Assembly: GCA_002224055.1 (NCBI GenBank)
Contig: AZLU01000352.1
Span: 1 to 28,272 of the forward strand
DNA length: 28,272 nucleotides
Direction: 5' to 3'
Source of the DNA: Pezizomycotina sp. ARF18
Taxonomy: Eukaryota > Ascomycota
Below the pieces are notes generated by a model, which did no database searches, had not been told where the DNA came from, and saw only the letters and a list, made by a program, of their open reading frames with translations. Every line of letters starts with the position of its first letter. Positions within the stretch are counted from its first letter, which is position 1. This document shows, piece after piece, positions 10,061 to 19,046 of this stretch. A program made the position numbers and the translations under genes.

Positions 10061-11847
10061 TCAGCCAGGCTTATACGATAACTTGTAATCCCGGATTGTT
10101 GTCCGATAGTAGGTCAAGAAGTAGTCAACGAAGGGGACCTCATCCAGTGTTTGAAACCCGCTGACTCATGGACTTTCATATCGGGGAATGTGCATATGAC
10201 AGCGGCAAGTGCCAGGTATACTTCGCACATAGCCAGTTCACGCCCAAGGCAAGCACGAGAGCCCTTGCCGAAGGGGTTCAAAGTATTTTTCCAACTTCTT
10301 CTCGTTATCATTTAGCCAACGTTCCGGCATGAAGCTGTCAGGCTCTGGAAGATCTCAGCGTTGCGATGATGGCGAACTGTGGATTGCGATATGATAGTCT
10401 AGGAAATAAAGTTAACAGATTGAATATCATTGAGGGTGCTGGAAAACTTACACCCTTGGGGAAGCTATATCCCTTAAACCTAAACGATCGGTCTTCGACA
10501 ACACGTGGTAGGCGTCCAATGATACCGTTTGCCATCCGCAGCCCTTCCTTGACACAAGCAGCCATGTAAGGCACCCGCTCCAGTCCTTGCCACGTATGAG
10601 TCTCGACACCGCCTGGGAAAGCAGCATTGATATCTTTTACAAGACGTTGCCGGACATTTCATGGGTGATAATAGCCAGAAGAGTCATCTCCATCGTTGTT
10701 CCCGTAGAATCGACACCTGCAACGACAGCAGATCCAATTTCCTCTACCATATCGGATTCAGGTACGAGGTATTTGCCTTTAGTCTTCTCCATTCCTGCTG
10801 TTCTCTATCCTCGCTGCGATGAGCCACTTCTTCTCTGCTTCGTCGAGCTCTTCCGGGATGATGGCTTCGTCGGAAGCAGCCTGTCCAGCCCAGATGACGT
10901 CGTGGAACATAGTCTTGCCACCATGAGATCCACGGAAGTCGGGATTTTCTTGACCTTCTCGATAGTGGCGATCGATTCGGCGGCGAATCTTGGGTAGGAC
11001 TCCTGACTCGTATCCATTCTCTTCGCCAGAAACGGCGGCATATGTGTTAAGGCGTAGGCCATTGGCATGGGTAGGATCCTCATGAGCCACAAGCTACTCA
11101 AGTGTCCTCGGACGTATCGATAAACGCCTGCCGAGATCCTGAGTATGCAAGATATCGTAGACTTTCCGAGCGCATAGCTAGTGATGGTATCGAGAGCAAC
11201 GCATCGGAATCCGCGGTACATGTTGAACGGCTTCTTGCCATTCTCTTTGATAATCTTGATTGAGGTTGAGCACGATACCCTGGACGAAAGGTTCGAGGTT
11301 TGTCACGGCCTTGCGAGAGAACGCGGGGTGCAGTTGCGAGCGACGCTGACGGGTGGAGGGCGTTGGAGCCGAACGTGAAGCGGTGACGCATTCGCCGCGG
11401 AATTTTCCGTAGAAGGTTTCGTCCTTTGACCATTTGGTGCCGACGCGGTGGCACTGGTCGAAGGTCTCGATGTTGGTGGAGTCGTCGATATGGACTTCAT
11501 CTGGAGTGATGCGGATGACCGGGCCTGGAAGAGCAATTCAAATCAAATACGTGCTTCTCTTAGATTTCATGTTAATCTAAAGCAAGCAAGATAGCTTTAC
11601 CGTAGCGATCATGCCATTCCCCGATCTTTTTCACATGTCGCCGTGGTAATGGAACTCTGCTAGGAAAGTGATCTTATTCCAGAAAGGTCCGGGGACATGA
11701 GCGAGAGGATGCAACAGAGTCTGTAGAAGATGAGGCCGACGAAGTACAGGATGATTGTTGCGGGAGCCATCGCGACGAGGACAGCCGGTGGCACCTTGTC
11801 CGCCTGCTCAACCGCGAGCTATAGATCTGCGCCGCTAGTTGGGGCAT
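10061..11847 (-). CDS. Cytochrome P450 monooxygenase (frame-broken)
   Basis: This is a membrane-bound class II fungal P450, a haem monooxygenase using NADPH-P450 reductase at the ER. All hallmarks are present. There is an N-terminal anchor (MAPATIILYFVGLIFYRL, about 11715-11770) and a proline hinge (HPLAHVPGPFWNK, about 11660-11700). The I-helix carries AGVDST (about 10700-10730), the K-helix ExxR lies in KEGLRMANG (10520-10560), and PERW lies near 10315-10330. The haem loop FGKGSRACLG (10240-10275) has the cysteine ligand and is followed by RELA. The C-terminus (LTYYRTTIRDYKLSY) stops at 10061. Two introns are recognisable: about 11525-11598 (GTAAAG donor, TTCCAG acceptor) and about 10395-10453 (GTAAGT donor). 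The N-terminal half resembles the trichodiene-oxygenase-like group, so a secondary-metabolite substrate is possible, but no cluster is seen. Frameshifts are frequent, for example an extra base in a run of four at 10273-10276. The start could be 11847 or 11770. Confidence 0.9.
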
Positions 11848-13281
11848 CTGTAAGTAATAGACGTTACAACGTCTCAGAGATCAACAAGTTTACTCAATAA
11901 TACAATCTGCTACGGAAGGAATTACTGCTGGTATATGTATTAAGAAACGCGAAAAGATGAAGGAAATAAGTGAGAGAGGGAACAATAGATAGCAGATCGA
12001 AGAACTAGAATAGTAACGGGGTTGACAGAGCAGATCCCTTCCCCTATTTATAGAGAAGGATGATCTCCGTGTGACAGCCCCTGTATCCACGGCCTTGAAC
12101 CTCGAAAGCCTGAACACATTGATTGCGATTTTGGCTTAGAACCCCAAATACAATGGCTTTCTTCTGCCACGTTTGCTTTGCATGTTTTGGGGCATTGAAC
12201 TGTAAAAAGGTGGCCTAGAAGAGGTCTGTTTTACTCTAAAATCTCGAATCGCTCTGATCTCGACGAGCCGTGATAAGGAAGGTCCCACGATGGACGATAA
12301 TCGATACGAGAATTAACGTTTGCCTGAGTTCCTCTTGTTTATATTAAAGGCTAGCATTAGACGCGGTGTGATGAAACTTTTATGGCTTGCTTCATGCAAC
12401 TTAGGCGGAAATGTGACGGGTGCATTGGCGAGCGTTCCTGGTAAAGTCCGGTTGTGGCAATTTGCGACAAATGTCCACTAGCAGGAAGACCAATGGTAGC
12501 GAGTCGCGACCAATGGACAAGCTTTTAAGCAACCCTCGGCGGTCTCGGCTATAGTCTGTTGGAACCCAGAAAGATATATCGTTGGGGCAGAGACGCACTT
12601 GTGCTTCTCTACTTCTGTTTGAAATGAGCCTTTTCACGCTGAAAATCTCAAAAGCGTATCATTGCAAACTATTTAGAATCCGAAGTTCTGATCACCAGGA
12701 ACTATATAATGGACCAGTATTGTTCCCGATAACACTTTATTTTCCACTCCATTCCCCTGGAGGATCTATATTGAATAACCGCTAGCCGGTACCCAATTGC
12801 GCCTGATACCGCGTCGTTATAAGATTTCAGGGGCACCGATAACTTGTGGAACCTCTTGGATCACCTCCCACGTTTTTTCCAAATATTCCAACTTGCAACT
12901 GCCACTAGGCAATCTACTAGATGTGATGCCGATACTGAAACTGCAGGTTCGGCACAAGAAATTCGCTCAGCAGTATCGTTAACCCCGGTTCCCAAGATCC
13001 TGGTCACCACGCGCGGCCTCTAGATGAAAACGGGACGACTGGATCTTACCAGAGTTACAATAGAAATGTAGCGCTCACGTTGAGGATATCGTAAAGGCAA
13101 GTTAGTTTATATGGCTCGTAGTCTCTCTTATGGCTGGTGAGTTCGAGGACTCCTATTAATCACTTGACACAAGCATCCTTCGAGTCGCTACCAGCCTCGA
13201 ACCGCTTCAACTCCGTCAGTAGTCCGAGATGTCGCAACAAATGGGTTCATTCTGATTGTTTGTCAACAGATTATTTATATT
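11848..13281. other. P450 promoter region and gene-poor spacer
   Basis: The left end is the P450 5' region, with pyrimidine-rich stretches on the minus strand. The rest contains open frames on both strands (12401-12637 minus; 12582-12785 and 12797-12982 plus) with no motif, signal peptide or splice pattern I trust. Confidence 0.45.
12044..12053 (-). promoter_or_regulatory. TATA box of the P450 gene
   Basis: On the minus strand this reads CTATAAATAG, a near-perfect TATA box. It lies about 195 bases upstream of the ATG at 11847 and points towards the P450 gene. Confidence 0.6.
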
Positions 13282-13566
13282 ATGACCACTAGCTCCTTGA
13301 TCTTGCTACTAGTAACAAGCCGCGTGATGTCACAAGCGACGCAAATGAGCATACACAAAGGCTACCTTGAAAATATAGCCAGTTGCTCCGGTATAGTTAG
13401 AATGCTCCCGCTTCCGACACTAGCCTGGGGGGTCGCTGACGGATGGGACGTCACAAATGCTATCTACTGTAAACCCGACGGCGCTGAAGTAATCACAGCA
13501 TTTTTCGCAGGAATATTCGAAACCTGGGTACCGCCTTGTCCGGCTTCAAGGAAGACTGACAAGTGA
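13282..13566 (+). CDS. Small putative secreted protein
   Basis: An uninterrupted frame of 94 codons starts with ATG. The first 19 residues (MTTSSLILLLVTSRVMSQA) form a plausible signal peptide with an A-x-A-like end, though the n-region lacks a positive charge. The mature part of about 75 residues has three cysteines and two tryptophans (GVADGWDVTNAIYCKPDG, then ETWVPPCPAS). I do not recognise a family. It is one of the few open frames of this size not broken in the window. The sequence before the ATG (CAACAG then an AT-rich stretch) could be a splice acceptor, so an upstream exon is possible. Confidence 0.4.
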   Translation: MTTSSLILLLVTSRVMSQATQMSIHKGYLENIASCSGIVRMLPLPTLAWGVADGWDVTNAIYCKPDGAEVITAFFAGIFETWVPPCPASRKTDK

Positions 13567-13785
13567 TCGCATTCGTCTGGCAGTGGCAGTGGAAGTACCG
13601 GTACTTCCCTCTGATTCTCACCTTTTCCCCGAGACCACTGATGGGAGGATACCAGAACAGAATCCACTGCATACGGTGAAAATGGAGGTGATTTTCTCTG
13701 ATCAAAGACTTTTGCATACAAAAGCCACTGACGCTCACGATGTGGACTTGGATCTGGGTTACTAGATGCGATATGCCTTGTGTGC

Positions 13786-13814
13786 AAAAAAAAAAAAAAA
13801 AAGGGGGGGGGGGG
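13786..13814 (+). repeat. A17G12 composite homopolymer
   Basis: Seventeen A are followed directly by twelve G. No matching duplication or repeat is visible on either side. It could be replication slippage, a poly(A) relic, or an assembly or library artefact. Confidence 0.95.
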
Positions 13815-14061
13815 AGCTTATGATATCAGGAAGCTTTCTTAGAAATCGAACATACCTTTTGCCTTTTTGCCGACGATGTTCTAAATTCGTGATTAGGACT
13901 GGGGTTTGCTAATAAATGTTTTTTTCTCTTGATACGCTATATATCTCTGCAAAGCAAGCTCCGTTACAATCAGCACTGGCTTCTGCCGCAAAAATCATGC
14001 CCCAGCAGGGGGCAGGCTCTTCCGTACATCTAGTCTCTTTTCATCCCAGCCAACGCTTCTC
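13815..14061. other. Short spacer, no supported gene
   Basis: No gene is visible between the A17G12 block and the coding-like remnant that ends near 14062. Confidence 0.4.
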
Positions 14062-14960
14062 TTTTTAGTCAATATAGCCAGGACACATTAGTTTCGCTCT
14101 GCGGCTCGGCATCCCACGCATGAACCAAGTGAGAAGGAGTTCTAGCTCGGTGCTAGTCGGCTGAGGGTATATAATATCTGTACTGCTTGGGTAGCCCCTT
14201 CTTATATCGTCCTCGAGAAGTATTTCCGGTAGATACTGATTCGCCTTCTCTGAGGTTGTTGGGAGCTTCGAAGCACGCGGAAGCATGATTCTTTGTAAAC
14301 TCTTTCCTCGATGGTGTTTCATATTCTGGATCGTTCCATAAGGCATACGTGACCACGGAACAATGAGGGCAAATTTTTGCTCTTGAGGTTATACGTTGGT
14401 GCGAATTGATCTAGCGCGTCTACGAACACGTGAGGGCACTGCTCTTGAGATGCGTCTATCTTTCTATGCGTATCGTCCGTGGTAGGCCACTCCTACCAGA
14501 ATGCTTTCTCTTTGACGCTGTGATCGCTGTGTCCCAGAGCGTCCCTCAGGTTGCTTTAACGTCTCACTGAAGTTCTCAGAGGAAAAAAAGAAGAAAGAAG
14601 AAAGACTTACTTGAAATTTGACCATCTCTTCACCCGTTAGTAATGAGGGCGATCCAATGATTTCTCGAGCATACGTTCGCAATGGATTTAGCCCTATTTC
14701 ATTAGGAGATATTTTCAGTATTCGAATCAGGCGTTCTCACTGGCAGACAGTGCTTGGATATAATATTGGGTTTTCCGGAAATATAAGCTAGTAAAAACAC
14801 TCGCCTGTATCCTTTCCGCATCCCATTCACTACCTTGCGCAGCCTAAATATTTCCAAAAACTTCCTCGTCCTCGCTTTTTTACACATCATGCCACGCCTG
14901 AACCACAGCCTGAGCAAGAGCCGCTCATCTTCTGTAGGCGGTGGAAGTGACGCTTTTTGG
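14062..14960 (-). pseudogene. Unrecognised coding-like remnant with one probable intron
   Basis: Several minus-strand frames look coding. ERLLLRLWFRRGMMCKKA lies near 14870-14925. LNPLRTYAREIIGSPSLL and TGEEMVKFQ (14615-14690) are followed by a GTAAGT donor at about 14610. The frames after it contain PHVFVDALDQFAPTYNLKS (about 14380-14435) and an Arg/Glu-rich region, and a stop lies at 14065. There is no single frame, and I cannot assign a family. It may be the rest of the zinc-cluster-like gene that starts near 15.35 kb on the same strand, but the link is not shown. Confidence 0.35.
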
Positions 14961-15254
14961 ACCCCGCTACTATAACTTTGGACATCACGGATGATTATAA
15001 CCGTTAGTAAGTTCTCATTGCTGGATGAGAAGTAGGATGCTTTTGAGCGATGGCTTTTACACGTTACGCGTCGGGTTCATCACCGCAGCATCTAAAAGTC
15101 GTCGCCCCCTTCGCGTCCTCTGTTCCTTTGTAGAGTCACGGTTGGTTCCGTTCCCTTCAGGCAAATTATACGCTAACCATGTTGACATGTCCAACATCTT
15201 AACGGTGCAGCCGACTCAGACTGTCCGTCCACCGATCTGAATAAGCGCCTCGAG

Positions 15255-15350
15255 CGAAAAGTGAACAGTTCGTTAAGTAGTGTACTGTAAATGCCGCATG
15301 AACCCAAACGGCTTTCCTCTTAAAAGATTTACAAGCAGTACAAGCCTGAG
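15255..15350 (-). pseudogene. Degenerate Zn2Cys6 zinc-cluster-like segment
   Basis: One minus-strand frame reads VAQACTACKSFKRK, matching the first half of a fungal zinc cluster (AC-x2-C-K/R-x2-K-R-K-C). The next codon is Ala instead of Cys. In the neighbouring frame GSCGIY follows, where C-x2-C is expected. It may be a frame-broken transcription factor N-terminus. The segment is short, so chance resemblance is possible. Confidence 0.35.
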
Positions 15351-16452
15351 CAACTTTGATACCAGGCTAAATCCTACCTGGTCTGACTTCCGATACCGAT
15401 TGGCTATCAACATCGTGGCGTCAATGCACTCTGCTTATTCGCGGGCTTACTCGTCCGAGCGGGTCAGCAACTTAAAACCAACAAGCGTCAGATCTTGATA
15501 CCCCACCATGATCAGCCTATAATAGCTAGTGAGAGATTTGGTATTATTCAAGGATGCAGAATATAAAAAGTTGCGCATGTGGATTCTTTCCCTCGCGGTT
15601 GTTCAGGCTCAAGAAGGCCCGAGGAGCTTCAAGTTAAGTTATGTCAGTATGTATATAAGGATTGGTATTACCCTTGCCAATGCTCCCACTTCTAATTCAG
15701 ACTTCAATGAGGATTCTTTTTCTTTTACTAGACACAGCGATCATAGTTATACCAGCAGTCATCATGAGCCCTTTAACGGTTGGAAAAGATACCTCTGCCC
15801 CCCTTTACCTTTCTTTACCCACTCATTCTCTGTTCCGTCACCTCCATCTTCATCTTCTTTTTTTCTATCTCTACGTCGAGTTCTTACAAACGATCGCTCA
15901 GGTTTCGAATAAATGGTAAAGGGAAATCAGCTCCTCCTACTGTGGACCGTCGAAGCCGCCTCCAACTTCGTTAGGGAAAAGGGAACTTGAATTTGACAAA
16001 AGCGACTAGAAAGGCATCCCTCAAAGATAATTTTCATATTCCCCGTTGGCCAGAGGGGATGCTCAACTCCAAAGCGGCACAATCGAAGCTATAATAAATA
16101 ACCGAACAAATTCACTTTTGTGATACATCGTTGCCTGCTAGTTATCAATACTAGTTACGTATCATGCAGAAAATGGCCACTCTTCTTTGTATACCTGTAA
16201 GCTCAAGCTTAGAAAAGTTATAAATGCCCCGATATTTCTCCCCCGTCATATAGATAACTCTTAGCAATCTTAATCGGTGATTTGAGTTAATATATTCTCT
16301 ATAAGTAGATATGCCTGGGTTCGAATCGGCGCGAGGATACGATACCTGCGCCATTAGACTGAAGTTGGTCTCAGGGCTTCCGACTTTATCCCATATCGCG
16401 ATGTGATGATTTTTATAATAAAAGGCGACCCCAGTGCCTAGCTTGGCTTCTG
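15351..16452. other. Gene-poor stretch, no supported gene
   Basis: Overlapping plus-strand open frames at 15529-15974 are rich in Ser, Pro and Phe. They stay open in all three plus frames because the sequence is pyrimidine-rich, so I do not call them genes. A pol III A/B-box-like pair lies at 16317-16353 on the minus strand. Confidence 0.4.
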
Positions 16453-16461
16453 CTATATATT
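16453..16461 (+). promoter_or_regulatory. TATA-like box upstream of the first cysteine-rich peptide gene
   Basis: The sequence CTATATATT lies about 140 bases before the ATG at 16602. Pyrimidine-rich then A-rich sequence follows, as in fungal leaders. Confidence 0.4.
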
Positions 16462-16601
16462 GACCAGCTTATGGCCTCTGGTCTCCCTTCTTCCTTCTTT
16501 TCCTCTTGATACGACAATTAAATAATCCAATAAACCAATAACAAATACAAGAGAAGATAAGAACAAAAACACATTCGGCCTTTTATTAAACTTATAGCGC
16601 A

Positions 16602-16876
16602 ATGCACTTCATTCAGTACTTCCTCGCACTAGCGGCATTGGCTACCTACCGCTTTTGCGACACTGGTTCACAAAGCCGCTAAGGAAGATTGCCCGGATGG
16701 TCGCGGTAAGTTTTCAAGTTTTGCACTATATAAATGGAGATTTACCTTCTGACCCCTTTTCATATAATAGTATGCTGGATACCAGTACCATTCGGCACAT
16801 CGTTATCTATTGCTGCCCGCCCGGAACACACTGCCACATACGCTTTTTCAGGGCTCTACAATGTCCTAAGGATTGA
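16602..16876 (+). CDS. Small secreted six-cysteine protein, copy 1
   Basis: The ATG at 16602 opens a clear signal peptide (MHFIQYFLALAALA). Exon 1 ends in codons for DCPDGR at 16705. A 65-base intron (16706-16770, GTAAGT donor, CTGAC branch, TAG acceptor) follows in phase 1. Exon 2 begins with a Cys-Trp codon pair and ends with CCPPGTHC (16811-16834), a final Cys and a stop at 16876. Two one-base breaks occur, one in the signal peptide end (about 16645-16652) and one between 16775 and 16811. The mature part is about 50 residues with six cysteines in the order C-x5-C-x13-CC-x5-C-x9-C. It is a paralogue of the gene at 18203. I infer an extracellular disulfide-rich peptide such as an effector candidate. 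No function is shown. Confidence 0.7.
16706..16770 (+). other. Phase-1 intron of copy 1
   Basis: It has a GTAAGT donor, a CTGAC branch-like motif and a TAG acceptor, 65 bases in all. Its position within the codon after Asp-Gly-Arg matches the intron in the paralogue at 18317. Confidence 0.65.
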
Positions 16877-17797
16877 GCAAGGTAGTAGTCAATTATGACT
16901 ATTGGAAATAGGGCGTGAAAGTAGTCGCAATGGATATTAGTAGTGTATAGAGTTCATAGCTTCGATCGGAGTGGAATCTGTCTTTTACCCCGGCTTTAGA
17001 ATTTCTATAGCTAGGCGATTTGTGTTCGCTGTACTTAACTAGATAAAATTATGTTAAGGCCTTCGACATTAATATAACTTACTTACTGCTAATTCCCTTC
17101 CTCGGACTTGACTGTAGTGAACTTCAAATCTCCTCATTGCGGTATTAGATAGGAGAGCCAGTTCTGAGCGAGTTCTCGTTAGTATAAGAGAGCTGTCCCC
17201 GTAATTAGCAATCCGTAGTCTTTGGATTATTGAAATGGCGAAATATGACTAGAGATAACGCGTACCAACCACATTCCATGATTAATTGGTTTTCTACACT
17301 ATATTCGAACCGAAGTGGAATTGTAAACGTAAAGGTTGGCAATGGTAACCTTAGTCTTGTACATACTTCTACAAAGAACTTAACCGGGAGATAATGGCCC
17401 TGTGTGACAAGGGCACTACAATAATACCACTTCAACCTCTATACAAACCAGTATTTTACACGATATCAGCTTTATAGTGCATCCATCCGCACGAGACGGT
17501 CATGGCATCACGACGATACTTAAATCGTCCTCTCCTATTCGAGACCTGGCTCCACAGTAAGGCCCCCCTTGGCACATCACAAGATATTGAACATCACAAC
17601 GGCCTGTCACCGGCTAGGATTATATTTGACTATACTCTCTCTATGAATAGCAACTCGTCGTTCCTTTGTGAATTTGTTAATTTGTTACCATCGACCACTT
17701 GGTTCTTGAGAAAATAAAAAGAAGAAAAAAAAAGGACACGCTTCGAGATGACGTACATTTATAAAATCCCTAGGATCCCTCCCGTGCTGTACAAGCA
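16877..17797. other. AT-rich spacer, no supported gene
   Basis: An ATG-initiated open frame of 71 codons lies at 17502-17717 on the plus strand, without signal peptide or motif. On the minus strand 17205-17435 is open, also without support. Confidence 0.4.
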
Positions 17798-18030
17798 TGT
17801 TTGTTCTCTACCACGATAAAACTATTCATACTTATATTTAGAATCCAACTTGGACAAGCCCATTCGATTGCAAATAAAGATGGTATCTCCATCACGGTCA
17901 TCAACTTAAGCACGCTCAAGACGATGAGATGGAGATATTTCTATGGCACAATGCATCTGATGCCACAGCCTTATATCCCAATGGCGCCGGATACTGCCAG
18001 GATTACTATAAAATGACACAACTACACTAA
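17798..18030 (+). CDS. Small putative secreted protein (frame-broken)
   Basis: The ATG at 17798 is shifted by a base or so from a frame encoding a signal-like segment (LFILIFRIQLGQA) and then KDGISITVINLS. A second shift near 17900-17925 leads to DDEMEIFLWHNASDATALYP, then GYC and a stop at 18030. The whole would be about 75 residues with at least one cysteine. It does not share the six-cysteine framework of its two flanking neighbours. I do not recognise it. The support is the signal-like start and the protein-like composition of both parts. Confidence 0.4.
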
Positions 18031-18136
18031 TCTTCGTCATATCTTTTTCTTTTACATTTTTTTTTTTTAAATCATGAAAAGCTTAACAGCACAGATCTAC
18101 GTCGAACACAATAACCCGGAATAAACATACTCAAGT

Positions 18137-18144
18137 TATATAAA
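18137..18144 (+). promoter_or_regulatory. TATA box of the second cysteine-rich peptide gene
   Basis: TATATAAA lies 66 bases upstream of the ATG at 18203, with an A/C-rich leader (ACAACA) just before the start, as is common in fungi. Confidence 0.55.
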
Positions 18145-18202
18145 GAACGCTTTTGATAATCGTCTAAGAGCTATCCAAACCTCCCACCACATATAAACAA
18201 CA

Positions 18203-18539
18203 ATGCAGTTTACGCAAAGTTTCGCCTCTTTAGCGCTGCTCCTGGCTGCTACTATGGTCACCGCGACTCCGTTGCGAGCTCGAAAGCTTTGAAGGATCCT
18301 TGTTCAGATGGCCGTTGTAAATTCCCAGGTTGTGTGTCTCTATCAACACAGAAACTCTTATGATTGACCTCTGATTCTTTCCCTACGCTTTAGTCTGCCT
18401 AAACATTGTCCCGGTTTTCTCCGGGAGCCCTGCGTTCGTTCCTCACTGCTGCCCGGTTGGAACGCACTGCGTTTCACATATGTTCAAGCCTTCCGAATGC
18501 CCAAGAATAAAACATAAGCGTTACTTTGAATCAGTATAG
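18203..18539 (+). CDS. Small secreted six-cysteine protein, copy 2
   Basis: The ATG at 18203 begins a strong signal peptide (MQFTQSFASLALLLAATMVTA). One break at about 18275-18290 is needed to enter the frame with DPCSDGR. A 77-base intron (18317-18393, GTAAAT donor, TAG acceptor) lies in phase 1 at the same codon as in copy 1. Exon 2 encodes a first Cys, then CCPVGTHC, then SECP, and stops at 18539. The cysteine pattern is C-x5-C-x16-CC-x5-C-x9-C, the same as copy 1 except for a three-residue longer loop. Exon 2 needs no correction. The C-C-CC-C-C order is that of inhibitor cystine knots. Secretion and a disulfide-rich fold are inferred. Target and role are unknown. Confidence 0.75.
18317..18393 (+). 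other. Phase-1 intron of copy 2
   Basis: It has a GTAAAT donor and an acceptor after a pyrimidine-rich tract ending CTTTAG. The phase and the position after Asp-Gly-Arg match the intron of copy 1. A downstream donor in GTTGTG is a weaker alternative. Confidence 0.6.
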
Positions 18540-19046
18540 AATGTCGCCACACGTATAAGAGGAGTTTGGAAAGGAACGGTCGGTAGTCTTCTGGCGCAGG
18601 TCTCAATTTGTTTGCTTGGTCAGATATCTAAACACCTTACAAGCCATGTACATTCATTTACTTGAAGAACATGGCTAGAGGTTAGATCTATTGAACATCT
18701 CTATATCCGAGCTGCAAAAATATGCCCTTTCCTCAAAGTTTCTATGTGTAATACACTACGTTTGAATTGCAGGCTTAATGATCTAAAAAGTGAGAATAGA
18801 TAGAAAATAGTATTATTACAAAGCTAGATAAAGATACCATTAAGGGTCAATTGAAAGTATTCCGCGAGCAGAATATGCTGGAGAATGGAAGTGGAAGGGT
18901 CTAGTACAAAATGAACGGAGAGAATGAAATGATAATTTTTCCCAATAATGCTTGAAACCCTCGACCGTGGAAAATAAAGCAAATTACTCCTAATAATGCA
19001 CATTGCTGCTATTCTGATGATTGGAAGCCGAAACAGATGTAGAATG
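18540..19046. other. Intergenic stretch, no supported gene
   Basis: This is the AT-rich 3' region shared by the plus-strand peptide gene and the convergent minus-strand Ala/Gln-rich gene. No open frame worth calling. Confidence 0.5.

Noticed and set aside
13130-13165. T-arm-like sequence GAGTTCGAGGACTC
   Set aside because: Flanking bases cannot form an acceptor stem, D-arm or anticodon arm, so it is not a tRNA.
15529-15974. Three overlapping plus-strand frames rich in Ser, Pro, Phe and Leu
   Set aside because: All three frames are open because the strand is pyrimidine-rich. None has a coherent domain or signal peptide at its ATG.
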